From assembly GCA_035632215.1 (NCBI GenBank), contig DASQHF010000107.1:1-43857 (forward strand): DNA of 43,857 nt, in the 5' to 3' direction. Below are positions 8,610 to 16,376 of this stretch, one piece after another. The notes beneath the pieces were generated by a model, which searched no databases, had not been told where the DNA came from, and was given only the letters and a program-made list of their open reading frames with translations. Both the position numbers and the translations under genes were made by a program. Origin of the DNA: CAIYRG01 sp035632215 (GTDB taxonomy: Bacteria; Pseudomonadota; Alphaproteobacteria; Micropepsales; Micropepsaceae). How positions within the stretch are numbered: position 1 is the first letter of the stretch; each line of letters opens with the position of its first letter.

Positions 8610-9566
8610 CTAGAGAAGCGGTGGAACTTCGCTCGCCTGCTTCAAGAGCGCTTTGGCGATCTCGCAATCGGCCTCGATCGCGGTTTTGAGCGCGGCGAGC
8701 CCGTCGAACTTCATCTCGCTGCGTAAGAAAGCAATCAGCTCGACTTCCAAAAGTTCGCCATAGAGCTCGCCGGAGAAACCGAACAGATGCACTTCCAGGA
8801 GCGGAGACGGGAGCGCGAACATGGGCCTTAAGCCGAAATTGGCGACGCCGTCATAGACCTTCTCTCCGCCGTGGATGCGCGCGCGCACGGCATAAACGCC
8901 GAAGGCCGGCTGAAGCACGCGCTCGAGCTTCAAGTTCGCGGTCGGAAAGCCGATCGTGCGTCCGCGCCTGTCGCCGGGCGCGACGTGGCCTTCGAGTGTC
9001 CACCAATGGCCCAAGAGCCGCGCCGCTTCTTCGGGGCGGCCGGCTCGCAAGGCGGCGCGGATTTCGGAAGACGAGATCTTCGCCGCTCGTCCGGCCGACA
9101 CCGGCGCGAACATGGTGACGCCGAAGCCTTCCATCTCGCCCATATAGGCGAGCACCGTGGCATCGCCTGCACGGCCCTTGCCGAACCTGAAATCCTGGCC
9201 GATGACGACGTGACCGACGCGGAGCTCGTTCACCAGAATCTCGAGCACGAAATCCTGCGGCGTTTTTCCCGACAGCTCCGCATCGAAGCTGAGGACGACC
9301 AGGAAATCGATTCCCTCCTTCGAAAGCAGGTGCGCCTTGGTGCGGAACGGGGTCAAACGGAACGGCTCGTCGCCGGGACGGAAGAATTCGCGCGGATGCG
9401 GCTCGAAGACAAGCGCCGCCAAAGGGCGGTTCTCGGCTTCCGCGATCGCCCTCGCCTCGGCGATGAGCGCGCGGTGTCCCAAATGCACGCCATCGAAATT
9501 GCCGAGCGCCACGACCGCGCCCTGCGCGTCGGCCGGTGGATCGCGGTAATGACGCAGAATCCGCAT
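8610..9566 (-). CDS. ribF: Bifunctional riboflavin kinase / FAD synthetase
   Basis: 318 residues; makes FMN from riboflavin and then FAD. The N-terminal nucleotidyltransferase domain shows ALGNFDGVHLGHRALI (about residues 21-36), VFEPHPREFF, IGQDFRFGKGRAGD and the KISSSEIRAAL loop. The C-terminal kinase domain begins about residue 185 with GRTIGFPTANL (the conserved G-PTAN motif), followed by GVYAVRA and a YDGVANFGLRP block and LLEVHLF. Length is typical. It ends a short minus-strand run HAD hydrolase-MaoC-ribF; the MaoC gene stop is 20 bases upstream. Confidence 0.97.
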   Translation of the reverse strand: MRILRHYRDPPADAQGAVVALGNFDGVHLGHRALIAEARAIAEAENRPLAALVFEPHPREFFRPGDEPFRLTPFRTKAHLLSKEGIDFLVVLSFDAELSGKTPQDFVLEILVNELRVGHVVIGQDFRFGKGRAGDATVLAYMGEMEGFGVTMFAPVSAGRAAKISSSEIRAALRAGRPEEAARLLGHWWTLEGHVAPGDRRGRTIGFPTANLKLERVLQPAFGVYAVRARIHGGEKVYDGVANFGLRPMFALPSPLLEVHLFGFSGELYGELLEVELIAFLRSEMKFDGLAALKTAIEADCEIAKALLKQASEVPPLL

Positions 9567-9586
9567 CGGCCGCCTTTAAGATTCTC

Positions 9587-10024
9587 CTAATGCTCGCGCG
9601 AGGGAACCCGCACGAGGGCTTCGCCCTCGACAACCACGATATCGCCGACCTTGCACAGGCAATCGAAGGTGACGCGCTTCTTTGCGACGTCGATCTCGCG
9701 CACGGTGCAGACCGCTTTCACCGTATCGCCGATCCGCACGGGCGCCTTGAAGCGCGTGGTGGCGCTCATGAAAATGGAGCCCGCGCCGGGGAGCTTCGTC
9801 CCGAGCACGGTCGAGAGATAGCTCAAGCTCAGCATTCCGTGGGCAATGCGGCCGCGGAAGATCGTCCCTTTGGCGTACTCGTCGTCGAAGTGGAGCGGAT
9901 TGAAATCGCCCGAAACCTCGCCGAATTTCTGGATGTCGTCCGCGCTGACGGTGCGTTCGTAAGACGCCGACTGGCCGATCGTGAGATCCTCGATGTAATG
10001 GCTGACGACGTTTGCGGCGCTCAT
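9587..10024 (-). CDS. MaoC-type (R)-specific enoyl-CoA hydratase-like protein
   Basis: 145 residues, single hot-dog domain. The hydratase-2 motif is present: SGDFNPLHFDDEYA (about residues 38-51) contains the catalytic Asp and His of PhaJ-type (R)-hydratases, followed by FRGRIAHGMLSLSYLS, the normal second block. Such enzymes add water to trans-2-enoyl-CoA to give (R)-3-hydroxyacyl-CoA, feeding polyhydroxyalkanoate synthesis or acting in other acyl-CoA routes; no pha genes are visible nearby, so the physiological substrate is unknown. It sits between a HAD hydrolase gene (61 bases upstream) and ribF (20 bases downstream). Confidence 0.87.
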   Translation of the reverse strand: MSAANVVSHYIEDLTIGQSASYERTVSADDIQKFGEVSGDFNPLHFDDEYAKGTIFRGRIAHGMLSLSYLSTVLGTKLPGAGSIFMSATTRFKAPVRIGDTVKAVCTVREIDVAKKRVTFDCLCKVGDIVVVEGEALVRVPSREH

Positions 10025-10084
10025 GGGGCAATCCCTTGACGATGAGTTCTCTTATCGGGCGCGACCCGAGCCCGCAAGATGGCA

Positions 10085-10936
10085 TCACCAGCGGAGCTCG
10101 GTCATCGCCGCGCGCACGCGAACACCTTCTTTCACCAGAAGTTCCACGATCGCGCCCGGATGCGCTTTCAACTCGGCGCCGTGAATGCCGCTGGCGACAA
10201 AAAGCGCATCCCAGCCCATTCTGTTGGCGCCTAGGATATCGGTGCCGATGCCGTCACCGATGACGAGCGGCCGTTCGCCTGCGCCTTTTTCTTGTGCACG
10301 TTGGAGCGCCCTTTCGAAAACGGGCCGGTGGGGCTTGCCGTAATAGATGGCCTCGCCGCCCATCGCCTCGTAAAGTTTCGCAATCGCGCCGGCGCAGTAG
10401 ATGAGCCGGTCGCCCCGCTGCACCACGATATCCGGATTGGCGCACAGGAAGACGAGCTTGCGCGCGAGGAAGGTCTCCAAGAGCGGACGATAGTCGTCGG
10501 GAGCTTCCGTCTCGTCGTCGTAGAAACCGGTACAGAGAACCGCTTCGGCCTCCTCGGCAGGGGTGACCTTCAAGGGGAGTCCTGCGAATAAAAGATGATC
10601 GCGCTCCGGTCCCAAATAGAAGAGCTTGAGCTCTTTGCCTCCCGCGGTGCGCGCTTCCAGCTCCGCGCGCGCGGCTTCGCCTCCGGTTACAATCGCGTCG
10701 TAGAAATCGAACGGCACGCCGATGCGCTTGAACATGTATTCGACGCCGTCGGCCAATCTCGGCGCATTGGAGAGGAGGATGACGGGCCCGCGCTCGGCGC
10801 GGAAGCGGCGCATAGCTTCGATGGCGGAAAAATAGGCGTCGCGGCCGTTGTGAATGACACCCCACACGTCGCAGATCGCGGCGTCATAGTCGGCAGCGAT
10901 CTCGGAAAGGGTGCTTAGAATCGGGGGCGCCGTCAT
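10085..10936 (-). CDS. HAD-superfamily class IIA hydrolase (TIGR01459-like)
   Basis: About 283 residues from ATG 10936; a 12-residue upstream extension is possible but lacks conservation cues. Motif I is DVWGVIHNG (nucleophile Asp; the Trp replaces the usual second-Asp context seen in NagD relatives), motif II is VILLSNAPR, the cap region follows with IVTGGEA, and motif IV is PLVIGDGIGTDILGAN. The sequence GKPHRPVFERAL supplies the conserved motif III Lys. The family contains phosphatases acting on small sugar or nucleotide phosphates (NagD, phosphoglycolate phosphatase relatives); the true substrate is not evident. Adjacency to ribF makes a role in flavin-phosphate turnover conceivable, but this is speculation. 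Confidence 0.85.
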   Translation of the reverse strand: MTAPPILSTLSEIAADYDAAICDVWGVIHNGRDAYFSAIEAMRRFRAERGPVILLSNAPRLADGVEYMFKRIGVPFDFYDAIVTGGEAARAELEARTAGGKELKLFYLGPERDHLLFAGLPLKVTPAEEAEAVLCTGFYDDETEAPDDYRPLLETFLARKLVFLCANPDIVVQRGDRLIYCAGAIAKLYEAMGGEAIYYGKPHRPVFERALQRAQEKGAGERPLVIGDGIGTDILGANRMGWDALFVASGIHGAELKAHPGAIVELLVKEGVRVRAAMTELRW

Positions 10937-10991
10937 AGCGATGGCCTCGCATGGCCCAATGCCAGCGGTCAACGCTTAGATCGTAGTGCGC

Positions 10992-12266
10992 CTAACCCGC
11001 CAAGCGGCGCGCGAGGCCCGAAGGCAGCGTCCGGACACTGGCCGTTTCCCTCGCGCGAGGATCGTTTGCATCCACCACGTCGCGAATGGGCCGCGGCTCG
11101 CCGAAAAGATAGCCCTGGCCGAAGTCGACTTGGAAGTCCAAGAGCTGGACGACGCTCTTCTCCTCCTCGATGCGCTCGGCGATGAGATTGATGCCGTTGC
11201 GTGCGAGCAGATCCTTCAAGTCCTCCGCGGCAACGGCGGCCTGCGCCGCCTTCATGCCCGAGATCAAAGTCTCGGCTCTGACTTTCAGGAAGTTGAAGCC
11301 GAGGCGCTTCAGCTTGGCGAAATCGAGATCGAGCTTCGTCACCTGATCCATCGACAATTTGAAGCCGAGGCTCGAGAGATAGCGGAGATTCGCCTCCTCA
11401 CCGGCGCCCGCACGCAAGATCGAGGTCTGATCGAATTCAAACACGATGTGGCCGGCAAGATCGCGATTGTGGTGCAGGAAGTCCAAGAACTGGGGGAAGA
11501 ATTCGGCATCCGACAAGGTGTGACCGGAGATGTTGCAGAAGACCGCCGCTTCGCGCTGTTTTTGCGTCAGATGGCGAACCACCTGCACGCAGCGGAAGAG
11601 GAGCAGATTGTCGACGACCGACATCAGCCCCGCGGGTGCAGCCACCTTGATGTACTGCGCCGGCATAATTATGCCGCCGTCTTCGGAACGCAGCCGCGAG
11701 AGCGCCTCGTAGAAGCGCACTTTGCGCTGCGGCAGGCTCACGATCGGCTGTAGATAGAGGTCGATGCGGTTGTCCTCGAGCGCGCCGCGGATCATCTCCA
11801 GATGCGCGGAATCCGCGCCGTCCTTCGGCACCACGGGTGAACCGTCCGAAGCTGCGGCTGCCGGCTCCGAAGCCTGGTGCTGGTGCTTGCTCTTCGCCAC
11901 ATTGCCCGCGAACTCGCGCAAGAGGCTTTCGATGACCTGCAATTCGCCGATCATCTTCTTCTCCTGCGCCTCGCTTCTCTTGGCGAGCGCGAGGGCGACG
12001 TCGTTCATCTTCTGTCTCGCGTCCTCGAACTCGGATTTGATCGCGATATTAGTCGCGCGAAGATCGTCGAGCTCGTCTTTCGTCTCGTTCTCCTGTCGCG
12101 CATCCGCGATTACGGAAAAGAGACTGTCGGCGGCGAAGAGGAGGAAAAGGCCGCCGAGCGCGGCCGAGAAGAAATCGGCCCGCGCGAATGCGACGAGCGC
12201 CCACGCGAAAACGGCTGCAATGAGCGCGCAACCGCTCGCGATGCCTAGTCTGACGAATGAAGCCAC
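10992..12266 (-). CDS. tipF: TipF-like membrane protein with coiled coil and degenerate EAL domain
   Basis: 424 residues. Two N-terminal membrane segments (about 8-28 and 33-52) are followed by a charged heptad-like coiled coil (about 55-120), a linker and a C-terminal EAL domain (about 155-405). This is the architecture of Caulobacter TipF, a c-di-GMP receptor that positions the flagellum. In the EAL domain the EAL triplet is intact (FYEALSRLR), as are the Asn (CNISG), Glu (EFDQTS), Lys (KVRAE), Glu (ERIEEE) and Gln (GQGYLFGEP). However the DDFGTG loop reads SMDQVTK, so one of the two metal-binding Asp is lost. It is therefore more likely a c-di-GMP binder than an active phosphodiesterase. 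There are two TTAACCA elements about 55-85 bases upstream. TipF assignment is by architecture only. Confidence 0.75.
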   Translation of the reverse strand: MASFVRLGIASGCALIAAVFAWALVAFARADFFSAALGGLFLLFAADSLFSVIADARQENETKDELDDLRATNIAIKSEFEDARQKMNDVALALAKRSEAQEKKMIGELQVIESLLREFAGNVAKSKHQHQASEPAAAASDGSPVVPKDGADSAHLEMIRGALEDNRIDLYLQPIVSLPQRKVRFYEALSRLRSEDGGIIMPAQYIKVAAPAGLMSVVDNLLLFRCVQVVRHLTQKQREAAVFCNISGHTLSDAEFFPQFLDFLHHNRDLAGHIVFEFDQTSILRAGAGEEANLRYLSSLGFKLSMDQVTKLDLDFAKLKRLGFNFLKVRAETLISGMKAAQAAVAAEDLKDLLARNGINLIAERIEEEKSVVQLLDFQVDFGQGYLFGEPRPIRDVVDANDPRARETASVRTLPSGLARRLAG

Positions 12267-12319
12267 GCCGCTCTCCTTTATCCCTAACGGGAGATTAGGA
12301 AGGCGGCGTTTCCAGAAAG

Positions 12320-12351
12320 TTAACCAACGGCGTTTCGAAGTCGTTAACCAT
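12320..12351 (-). promoter_or_regulatory. Two TTAACCA elements upstream of tipF, possible CtrA half-sites
   Basis: TTAACCAA at 12320-12327 and TTAACCAT at 12344-12351 lie upstream of the tipF-like start (12266). TTAACCAT matches the CtrA half-site described in Alphaproteobacteria. The spacing between the TTAA cores is not the N7 of a full CtrA site, so binding is unproven. Confidence 0.3.
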
Positions 12352-12357
12352 GCGCGC

Positions 12358-12503
12358 TTAGCCGCGATAAGGCTCGATCGCGATCTCGACGCGGCGGTTC
12401 AAGGGCTCGGGCGTCTGATCCGGGGTGGGCCGCCGTTGATGCTCTGACAGGCGGCGAGCGCAACAACGCCCGCCACGGCGGTTATTTTCAGAATCGCGTG
12501 CAT
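12358..12503 (-). pseudogene. Remnant of an OmpA-family lipoprotein gene (both ends, middle deleted)
   Basis: From ATG 12503 the minus strand encodes a lipoprotein signal, MHAILKITAVAGVVALAACQ (lipobox ALAAC), then SINGG and stops at a TGA after 34 codons. A second reading frame overlapping its end reads QTPEPLNRRVEIAIEPYRG before a TAA at 12358; NRRVEI is the characteristic end of OmpA-like peptidoglycan-binding domains. Start and finish of a YiaD/Pal-type protein are thus joined out of frame with the roughly 150-200-residue middle missing. The simplest reading is a decayed gene produced by internal deletion. An alternative is a short lipoprotein peptide still expressed by itself. Confidence 0.6.
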
Positions 12504-12574
12504 CGGGTTTCTCCCAAACTCAAAGAATTCCGGAGTACGACGCGCGAGCGTGCCGATCTTTTCCTTTGGCTCCC

Positions 12575-13000
12575 TCAATCCTCGCGCACAGGGCCGCGGT
12601 TGCGCTTCAGCTTCGAGCGCCGCGATTTGGTCTCCAGGCGGCGTTCTTTCGCGGCCTTCGGCGGCCTTGTCCTCTTGCGCGGCTTCGGCTCGACGGCGGC
12701 ATGGCGGATGAGATCGAAAAGGCGCTCGCGCGCCGCCTCGCGGTTGCGCTCTTGGCTGCGGAATTCGCGCGCGCTGACGATGAGGACGCCTTCCTTGGTC
12801 AGCCGCGAACCTGCGAGGCGCATCAGGCGCGCGCGAACGGCATCGGAAAGTCCGGGTGAATGCGCGGCATCGAAACGCAGCTGAACCGCGGTCGCGAGCT
12901 TGTTCACATTCTGCCCGCCTGGACCGGTCGAGAGCACGAAGCTCTCCACGAGCTCGCTCTCCTCGATCGCGATCTCGGGCGTGACGAAGATGCGGGTCAT
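12575..13000 (-). CDS. arfB: Alternative ribosome-rescue factor / peptidyl-tRNA hydrolase ArfB
   Basis: 141 residues. ArfB (YaeJ) enters stalled ribosomes that lack a stop codon and hydrolyses peptidyl-tRNA. The class-I release-factor GGQ motif is in STGPGGQNVNK (GGQ at residues 28-30), followed by the domain pattern TAVQLRFDA and LTKEGVLIVSA. The C-terminal tail (about residues 105-141) is strongly basic (PRKRTRPPKAAKERR, KSRRSKLKR), as needed to sit in the mRNA entry channel. The ATG at 13000 gives the family's usual length; a longer upstream frame is antisense-like and is rejected. It follows ald with its start at the ald stop, suggesting co-transcription. Confidence 0.93.
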   Translation of the reverse strand: MTRIFVTPEIAIEESELVESFVLSTGPGGQNVNKLATAVQLRFDAAHSPGLSDAVRARLMRLAGSRLTKEGVLIVSAREFRSQERNREAARERLFDLIRHAAVEPKPRKRTRPPKAAKERRLETKSRRSKLKRNRGPVRED

Positions 13001-13001
13001 C

Positions 13002-14126
13002 TCAATACGAAAGTCCGAGCACTTCTTCGGCCCGCTTGAAGGGAAGATTCTGCGCCTCGGCGACGGCCTTGTAAGTGAGCGTGCCTTTGTAGACGTTGAG
13101 GCCCGCGCGCAAGTGCGGATTTCCCGCCATCGCGCCTTCCGGCCCCTGCTCGGCGAGCGCAACGATGAAGGGAAGGGTCGCGTTGTTGAGCGCGAAGGTG
13201 GAGGTGCGCGCAACCGCGCCCGGCATGTTGGCAACGCAGTAATGCACCACGTCGTGGAGCCTGTAGGTAGGATTCGCGTGGGTTGTCGGCCGCGACGTCT
13301 CCGAGCAGCCGCCCTGATCGATGGCGACGTCGACGAGGACAGAGCCCTTCTTCATCGCCTTCACCATCGATTCCTTGATCAGCTTGGGCGCCGCGGCGCC
13401 CGGAACGAGCACCGCGCCAATGACGAGATCGGCGCCGATGACATGCTCTTCGATCGTGTCGATGGTGGAATAGATGGTGTTCAGCATGGCGCCGAACTGG
13501 AGATCGAGTTCGTACAGCCTCGAGAGCGAGACGTCGAGGACGGTGACATGAGCTTCCAGGCCCATGGCCATGCGCGCGGCGTTGGTGCCGACGACGCCGC
13601 CCCCCAAGATCACGACACGTGCTGCCGGAACGCCCGGCACGCCGCCCAAAAGCTGGCCGCGGCCGCCTGCCTCCATCTCGAGCGAACGCGCGCCCGCCTG
13701 GATCGACATCCTTCCTGCGACCTCGCTCATGGGAGCGAGAAGCGGCAGGCCGCCGCGCGCATCGGTCACGGTCTCATAGGCGATGCCGATAATACCGGCG
13801 GAGAGAAGGCCCTTCGTCTGTTCGGGATCGGGCGCGAGATGAAGATAGGTGAACAGCGTCTGGCCCGGCTTCAAACGCTTGATCTCGGCGGCTTGCGGCT
13901 CCTTCACCTTCACGATCGTGTCGGCTTCGGCAAACACCTCTTCGGCGGACGAGAGAATCTTCGCGCCGGCGCGCGCGTATATCTCGTCGGACAAGTCGAT
14001 CGCATCGCCGGCCTTGGTCTCGACGAAGACGGTGTGACCGCGCGCGGTGAGCTCGCGCACGGCCGCGGGGATCATGCCGACCCGGTATTCGTTGTTCTTG
14101 ATCTCCTTGGGGACGCCGATGCGCAT
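13002..14126 (-). CDS. ald: Alanine dehydrogenase
   Basis: 374 residues from ATG 14126, the normal length. The enzyme interconverts L-alanine and pyruvate plus ammonium with NAD+. The N-terminus MRIGVPKEIKNNEYRVGMIP is diagnostic (catalytic-domain Arg and Lys). Further blocks are KVKEPQ (substrate Lys), LFTYLHLAPD (catalytic His), the NAD-binding GGGVVGTNAARMAMG with its glycine-rich loop, and the Asp-containing VLVDVAIDQGGCSETSRPTTHANPTY. A 14-residue upstream extension would overlap the aminotransferase gene and lacks conservation. It lies four bases after the aminotransferase stop and is followed directly by arfB. Coupling with the aminotransferase would recycle its alanine product to pyruvate. 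Confidence 0.97.
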   Translation of the reverse strand: MRIGVPKEIKNNEYRVGMIPAAVRELTARGHTVFVETKAGDAIDLSDEIYARAGAKILSSAEEVFAEADTIVKVKEPQAAEIKRLKPGQTLFTYLHLAPDPEQTKGLLSAGIIGIAYETVTDARGGLPLLAPMSEVAGRMSIQAGARSLEMEAGGRGQLLGGVPGVPAARVVILGGGVVGTNAARMAMGLEAHVTVLDVSLSRLYELDLQFGAMLNTIYSTIDTIEEHVIGADLVIGAVLVPGAAAPKLIKESMVKAMKKGSVLVDVAIDQGGCSETSRPTTHANPTYRLHDVVHYCVANMPGAVARTSTFALNNATLPFIVALAEQGPEGAMAGNPHLRAGLNVYKGTLTYKAVAEAQNLPFKRAEEVLGLSY

Positions 14127-14130
14127 CGCG

Positions 14131-15462
14131 TCAGTGAAGCTTTTGGAGCACCGCGCGAACACCTTCAACCAGGCGCGCGATCTCGGATTCGGAAGCGATC
14201 AGCGAAGGGATCAGCACCACGGTATCCCCGGAAATCCGTACCACCATGTCTTCGTCGAAGAAGGCACGCGTGAGCGCCTCGTAGCCGCGTTTCCCAGGAG
14301 CCCCCGCTATCCCTTCGAGCTCGATCGCGGCGGCGAGACCCACGCTGCGGATGTCGATGACATGCAGCGCGTCCTTCAGGGTCAGCACGGCGGCACGGAA
14401 CTTGGGCTCTAGATCCCGCCCGCGTTGGAACAGCCCCTCATCGCGATAGACGTCGAGCGTGGCGAGGCCCGCCGCCGCGGCCAAGGGATGGCCCGTGTAG
14501 GTGTAGCCGTGGAAGAGATCGATGGCGTATTCGCTGTCCGGCTCGAACGCTTCGTAAATCTTTTTCTTGACCAGCACGCCTCCCATCGGCACGGCGCCAT
14601 TGGTAATGCCTTTGGCGAAGGTGATCATGTCGGGGACAACGCCGTAGCGTTCCGCGGCAAAGGCGTAGCCCAAGCGCCCGAAGCCGGTGATGACCTCGTC
14701 GAAGATGAGCAGGATACCGTGGCGGTCGCAGATCTGACGGAGCCGCGCGAGGTAGTTCTTCGGCGAGGCATAGACGCCGCCCCAGCCCGTCATCGGTTCG
14801 ACGATCACAGCCGCTATCGTATCGCCGCCAACTCTCGTGCAGATCGCATCGAGCTCGTCGGCATAGGTTTCGCCGCCTTCGAGATCGTTCGCACTGAACC
14901 GGTCGCGCTTGACATCATACGGGATGGACAAGCGATGCTCCGTACCCGGAACAAGGGGGCCGAAGCCCTTCTGGTTGTTGGGAAGCCCGCCCAAGGACAT
15001 GCCGCCGAAATTCACGCCGTGGTAGGACCGCACCCGGCTCACGAACTGGTAGCGGCCGCCCTGCCCGTGCGCAGAAAAATAGCCGCGCGCGATCTTCATC
15101 GCGGTGTCGGCCGCCTCCGAGCCCGAATTGCAGAAGAAGACGTGGTCGAGCCCCTTGGGCGCGATCGCGGACAGGCGCGAGGCAAGCGTGATCACTTTGG
15201 GATGGGCGAAATGGAAGGACGGGGCGTAGTCGAGCGTGGCCGCCTGGGCCTTGATCGCGTCCGCGATCGGCCGCCGCGCGTGACCGGCATTCACGCACCA
15301 GAGGCCAGAGATCCCATCGAGGATTTTGCGCCCCTGCTCATCCCAGTAATACATGCCCTCGGCCTTGGCCAAGATGCGGGGCCGGCGCTTGAAATCCCGG
15401 TTGGGGGTGAAGGGAAGCCAATAGGCCTCGAGGTCGTTCGGCAATGAAGCAGTCTCAAGCAC
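14131..15462 (-). CDS. Class III aminotransferase, omega-amino acid (beta-alanine):pyruvate type
   Basis: 443 residues from GTG 15462. PLP enzyme moving the amino group of beta-alanine or other omega-amines to pyruvate. Motifs are DLEAYWLPFTPNRDFK (family N-terminus), ISGLWCVNAGH, FCNSGSEAADTAMK (phosphate binding), YHGVNFGGMSLGG, VIVEPMTGWGG, LIFDEVITGFGRLG (PLP-contacting Asp) and TFAKGITNG (Schiff-base Lys). Start choice: an open frame extends to 15522, but the first codons overlap the terminator of the upstream gene; GTG 15462 has a good AGGAGA eight bases before it and gives the typical family length. The gene immediately precedes ald. Substrate preference cannot be read from sequence; taurine or putrescine-type amines are also possible. 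Confidence 0.9.
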   Translation of the reverse strand: MLETASLPNDLEAYWLPFTPNRDFKRRPRILAKAEGMYYWDEQGRKILDGISGLWCVNAGHARRPIADAIKAQAATLDYAPSFHFAHPKVITLASRLSAIAPKGLDHVFFCNSGSEAADTAMKIARGYFSAHGQGGRYQFVSRVRSYHGVNFGGMSLGGLPNNQKGFGPLVPGTEHRLSIPYDVKRDRFSANDLEGGETYADELDAICTRVGGDTIAAVIVEPMTGWGGVYASPKNYLARLRQICDRHGILLIFDEVITGFGRLGYAFAAERYGVVPDMITFAKGITNGAVPMGGVLVKKKIYEAFEPDSEYAIDLFHGYTYTGHPLAAAAGLATLDVYRDEGLFQRGRDLEPKFRAAVLTLKDALHVIDIRSVGLAAAIELEGIAGAPGKRGYEALTRAFFDEDMVVRISGDTVVLIPSLIASESEIARLVEGVRAVLQKLH

Positions 15463-15521
15463 GTAGCCAATCTCCTGCCAGGAGTCCGCACTCTCGGCAG
15501 GCGCTCGCATGCCGTCAAGCA

Positions 15522-15568
15522 AGAGAAGACCCGCCGCACTCTTGTGAAGCGCGGTGGGTCTCTTCTCT
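15522..15568 (-). terminator. Terminator hairpin after the first Tyr-rich secreted gene
   Basis: AGAGAAGACCCGCCGC (15522-15537) is nearly the reverse complement of GCGGTGGGTCTCTTCTCT (15551-15568), apart from a two-base insertion and a G-T pair, giving a long stem around a ~13-base loop. It lies just beyond the stop codon at 15584 and before the aminotransferase start, so it should separate these units. Confidence 0.6.
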
Positions 15569-15583
15569 CAAGCGAGGTCGGTA

Positions 15584-15865
15584 CTAGTAACGGTCGTAGT
15601 ACCAATCCCGGTCGCGGTACCAGTACGGATGAGTCTGATAATAGCCGAGCGGCCGGTGCCACCTGCGCCAATCTCTCGGATACCGGTAATAGTGCCGGTA
15701 GCCGTAGCGGTCGTAGTAGTACCCTTCGCTGAAGCCGATACGCGCGCCGTCCGGTCCGACGTAGAAGCCGAAGCTGGCGGCTGCGTTCGCCGGAGTTCCG
15801 GTGATGGCCATCGAAGCTCCGGTCAGTGCGAGAGCAACGATCGCGCTCTTGAACAGCGTTTTCAT
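15584..15865 (-). CDS. Small exported Tyr/Arg-rich protein
   Basis: 93 residues from ATG 15865, which has GGAGGCGACA directly before it; an in-frame ATG four codons upstream overlaps that Shine-Dalgarno. Residues 1-28 are a Sec signal peptide ending TPANA. The mature part begins AASFGFYVGPDGARIGF and continues as a Tyr/Arg/Trp/His-rich, low-complexity segment (YYYDRYGYRHYYRYPRDW, HPYWYRDRDWYYDRY). No cysteine. Its start, AASFGF, is shared with the next gene upstream (16062-16343), so the two are paralogues or modular relatives. Function unknown; such proteins are common in Rhizobiales and are often annotated only as hypothetical. Confidence 0.75.
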   Translation of the reverse strand: MKTLFKSAIVALALTGASMAITGTPANAAASFGFYVGPDGARIGFSEGYYYDRYGYRHYYRYPRDWRRWHRPLGYYQTHPYWYRDRDWYYDRY

Positions 15866-16009
15866 TGTCGCCTCCATCGTTTGGCCAGCCGATCGCGTCG
15901 GCGTTGGCTCTAGGTGACGATGACGGGAAGACTTGGCCTTGGCCTGGGGTTCCCGGTCATCGGCCCTCGTCTAAGGAAACGTTTGGGGGATTCGCCAGTT
16001 CCAAGCGAA

Positions 16010-16041
16010 AGCGGCGCCTAAGTAGCTGGCGCCGCTCGCTT
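16010..16041 (-). terminator. Terminator hairpin after the second Tyr-rich secreted gene
   Basis: AGCGGCGCC (16010-16018) and GGCGCCGCT (16028-16036) form a perfect 9-bp stem with a 9-base loop, extended by AGCGAA and TCGCTT with a bulge. It sits about 20 bases downstream of the stop at 16062. The U-run on the minus strand is short (TTT). Confidence 0.55.
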
Positions 16042-16061
16042 TTCTGAAGTTTTACCGGGTC

Positions 16062-16343
16062 CTATCGCCAGTAATAGCGGCCGTAATAGCCCCCATAATA
16101 AGGCCGGTAATGGCGGTAAGGCCGGTAATAGGAGCGATAATAGGGCCGGTAGTATCCGTAAGGCCGGCCACAATAATAGGAATACGGATCCCAGCAAGGA
16201 TCCCGGTAGTAGTAGCCGCCCAAATAGGGGCCGGTCCCGAAAGAGAACCCGAACGAAGCTGCTGCATTTGCCGCCGACGGCGCTGCGGCCGCCGCAGTCG
16301 CCAAGGCGAGCGCTCCGAATAGGGCCTTCGCGTAGGTCTTCAT
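16062..16343 (-). CDS. Small exported Tyr/Gly/Pro-rich protein
   Basis: 93 residues from ATG 16343, preceded by GGAGGCAGCC; an ATG four codons earlier is part of that ribosome-binding site, exactly as in the neighbouring paralogue. Signal peptide (residues 1-27, ...APSAANA), then AASFGFSFGTGPYLGGYYY, two cysteines in RDPCWDPYSYYCGRPYGYY, and a tail made almost only of Tyr, Arg, Pro, Gly and His (YRPYYRSYYRPYRHYRPYYG). About one third of the mature residues are tyrosine. The low-complexity tail suggests a disordered, sticky extracellular or periplasmic protein. Function unknown. A perfect 11-bp hairpin (16377-16403) lies in the leader. Confidence 0.75.
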   Translation of the reverse strand: MKTYAKALFGALALATAAAAAPSAANAAASFGFSFGTGPYLGGYYYRDPCWDPYSYYCGRPYGYYRPYYRSYYRPYRHYRPYYGGYYGRYYWR

Positions 16344-16376
16344 GGCTGCCTCCATACCCCTCCTGCACGATCATCC

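Noticed and set aside
12900..14273. Long plus-strand open frame (457 codons) opposite alanine dehydrogenase and arfB
   Set aside because: It is the antisense shadow of well-conserved genes; residues are Arg/His/Gly-rich and no motif is present.
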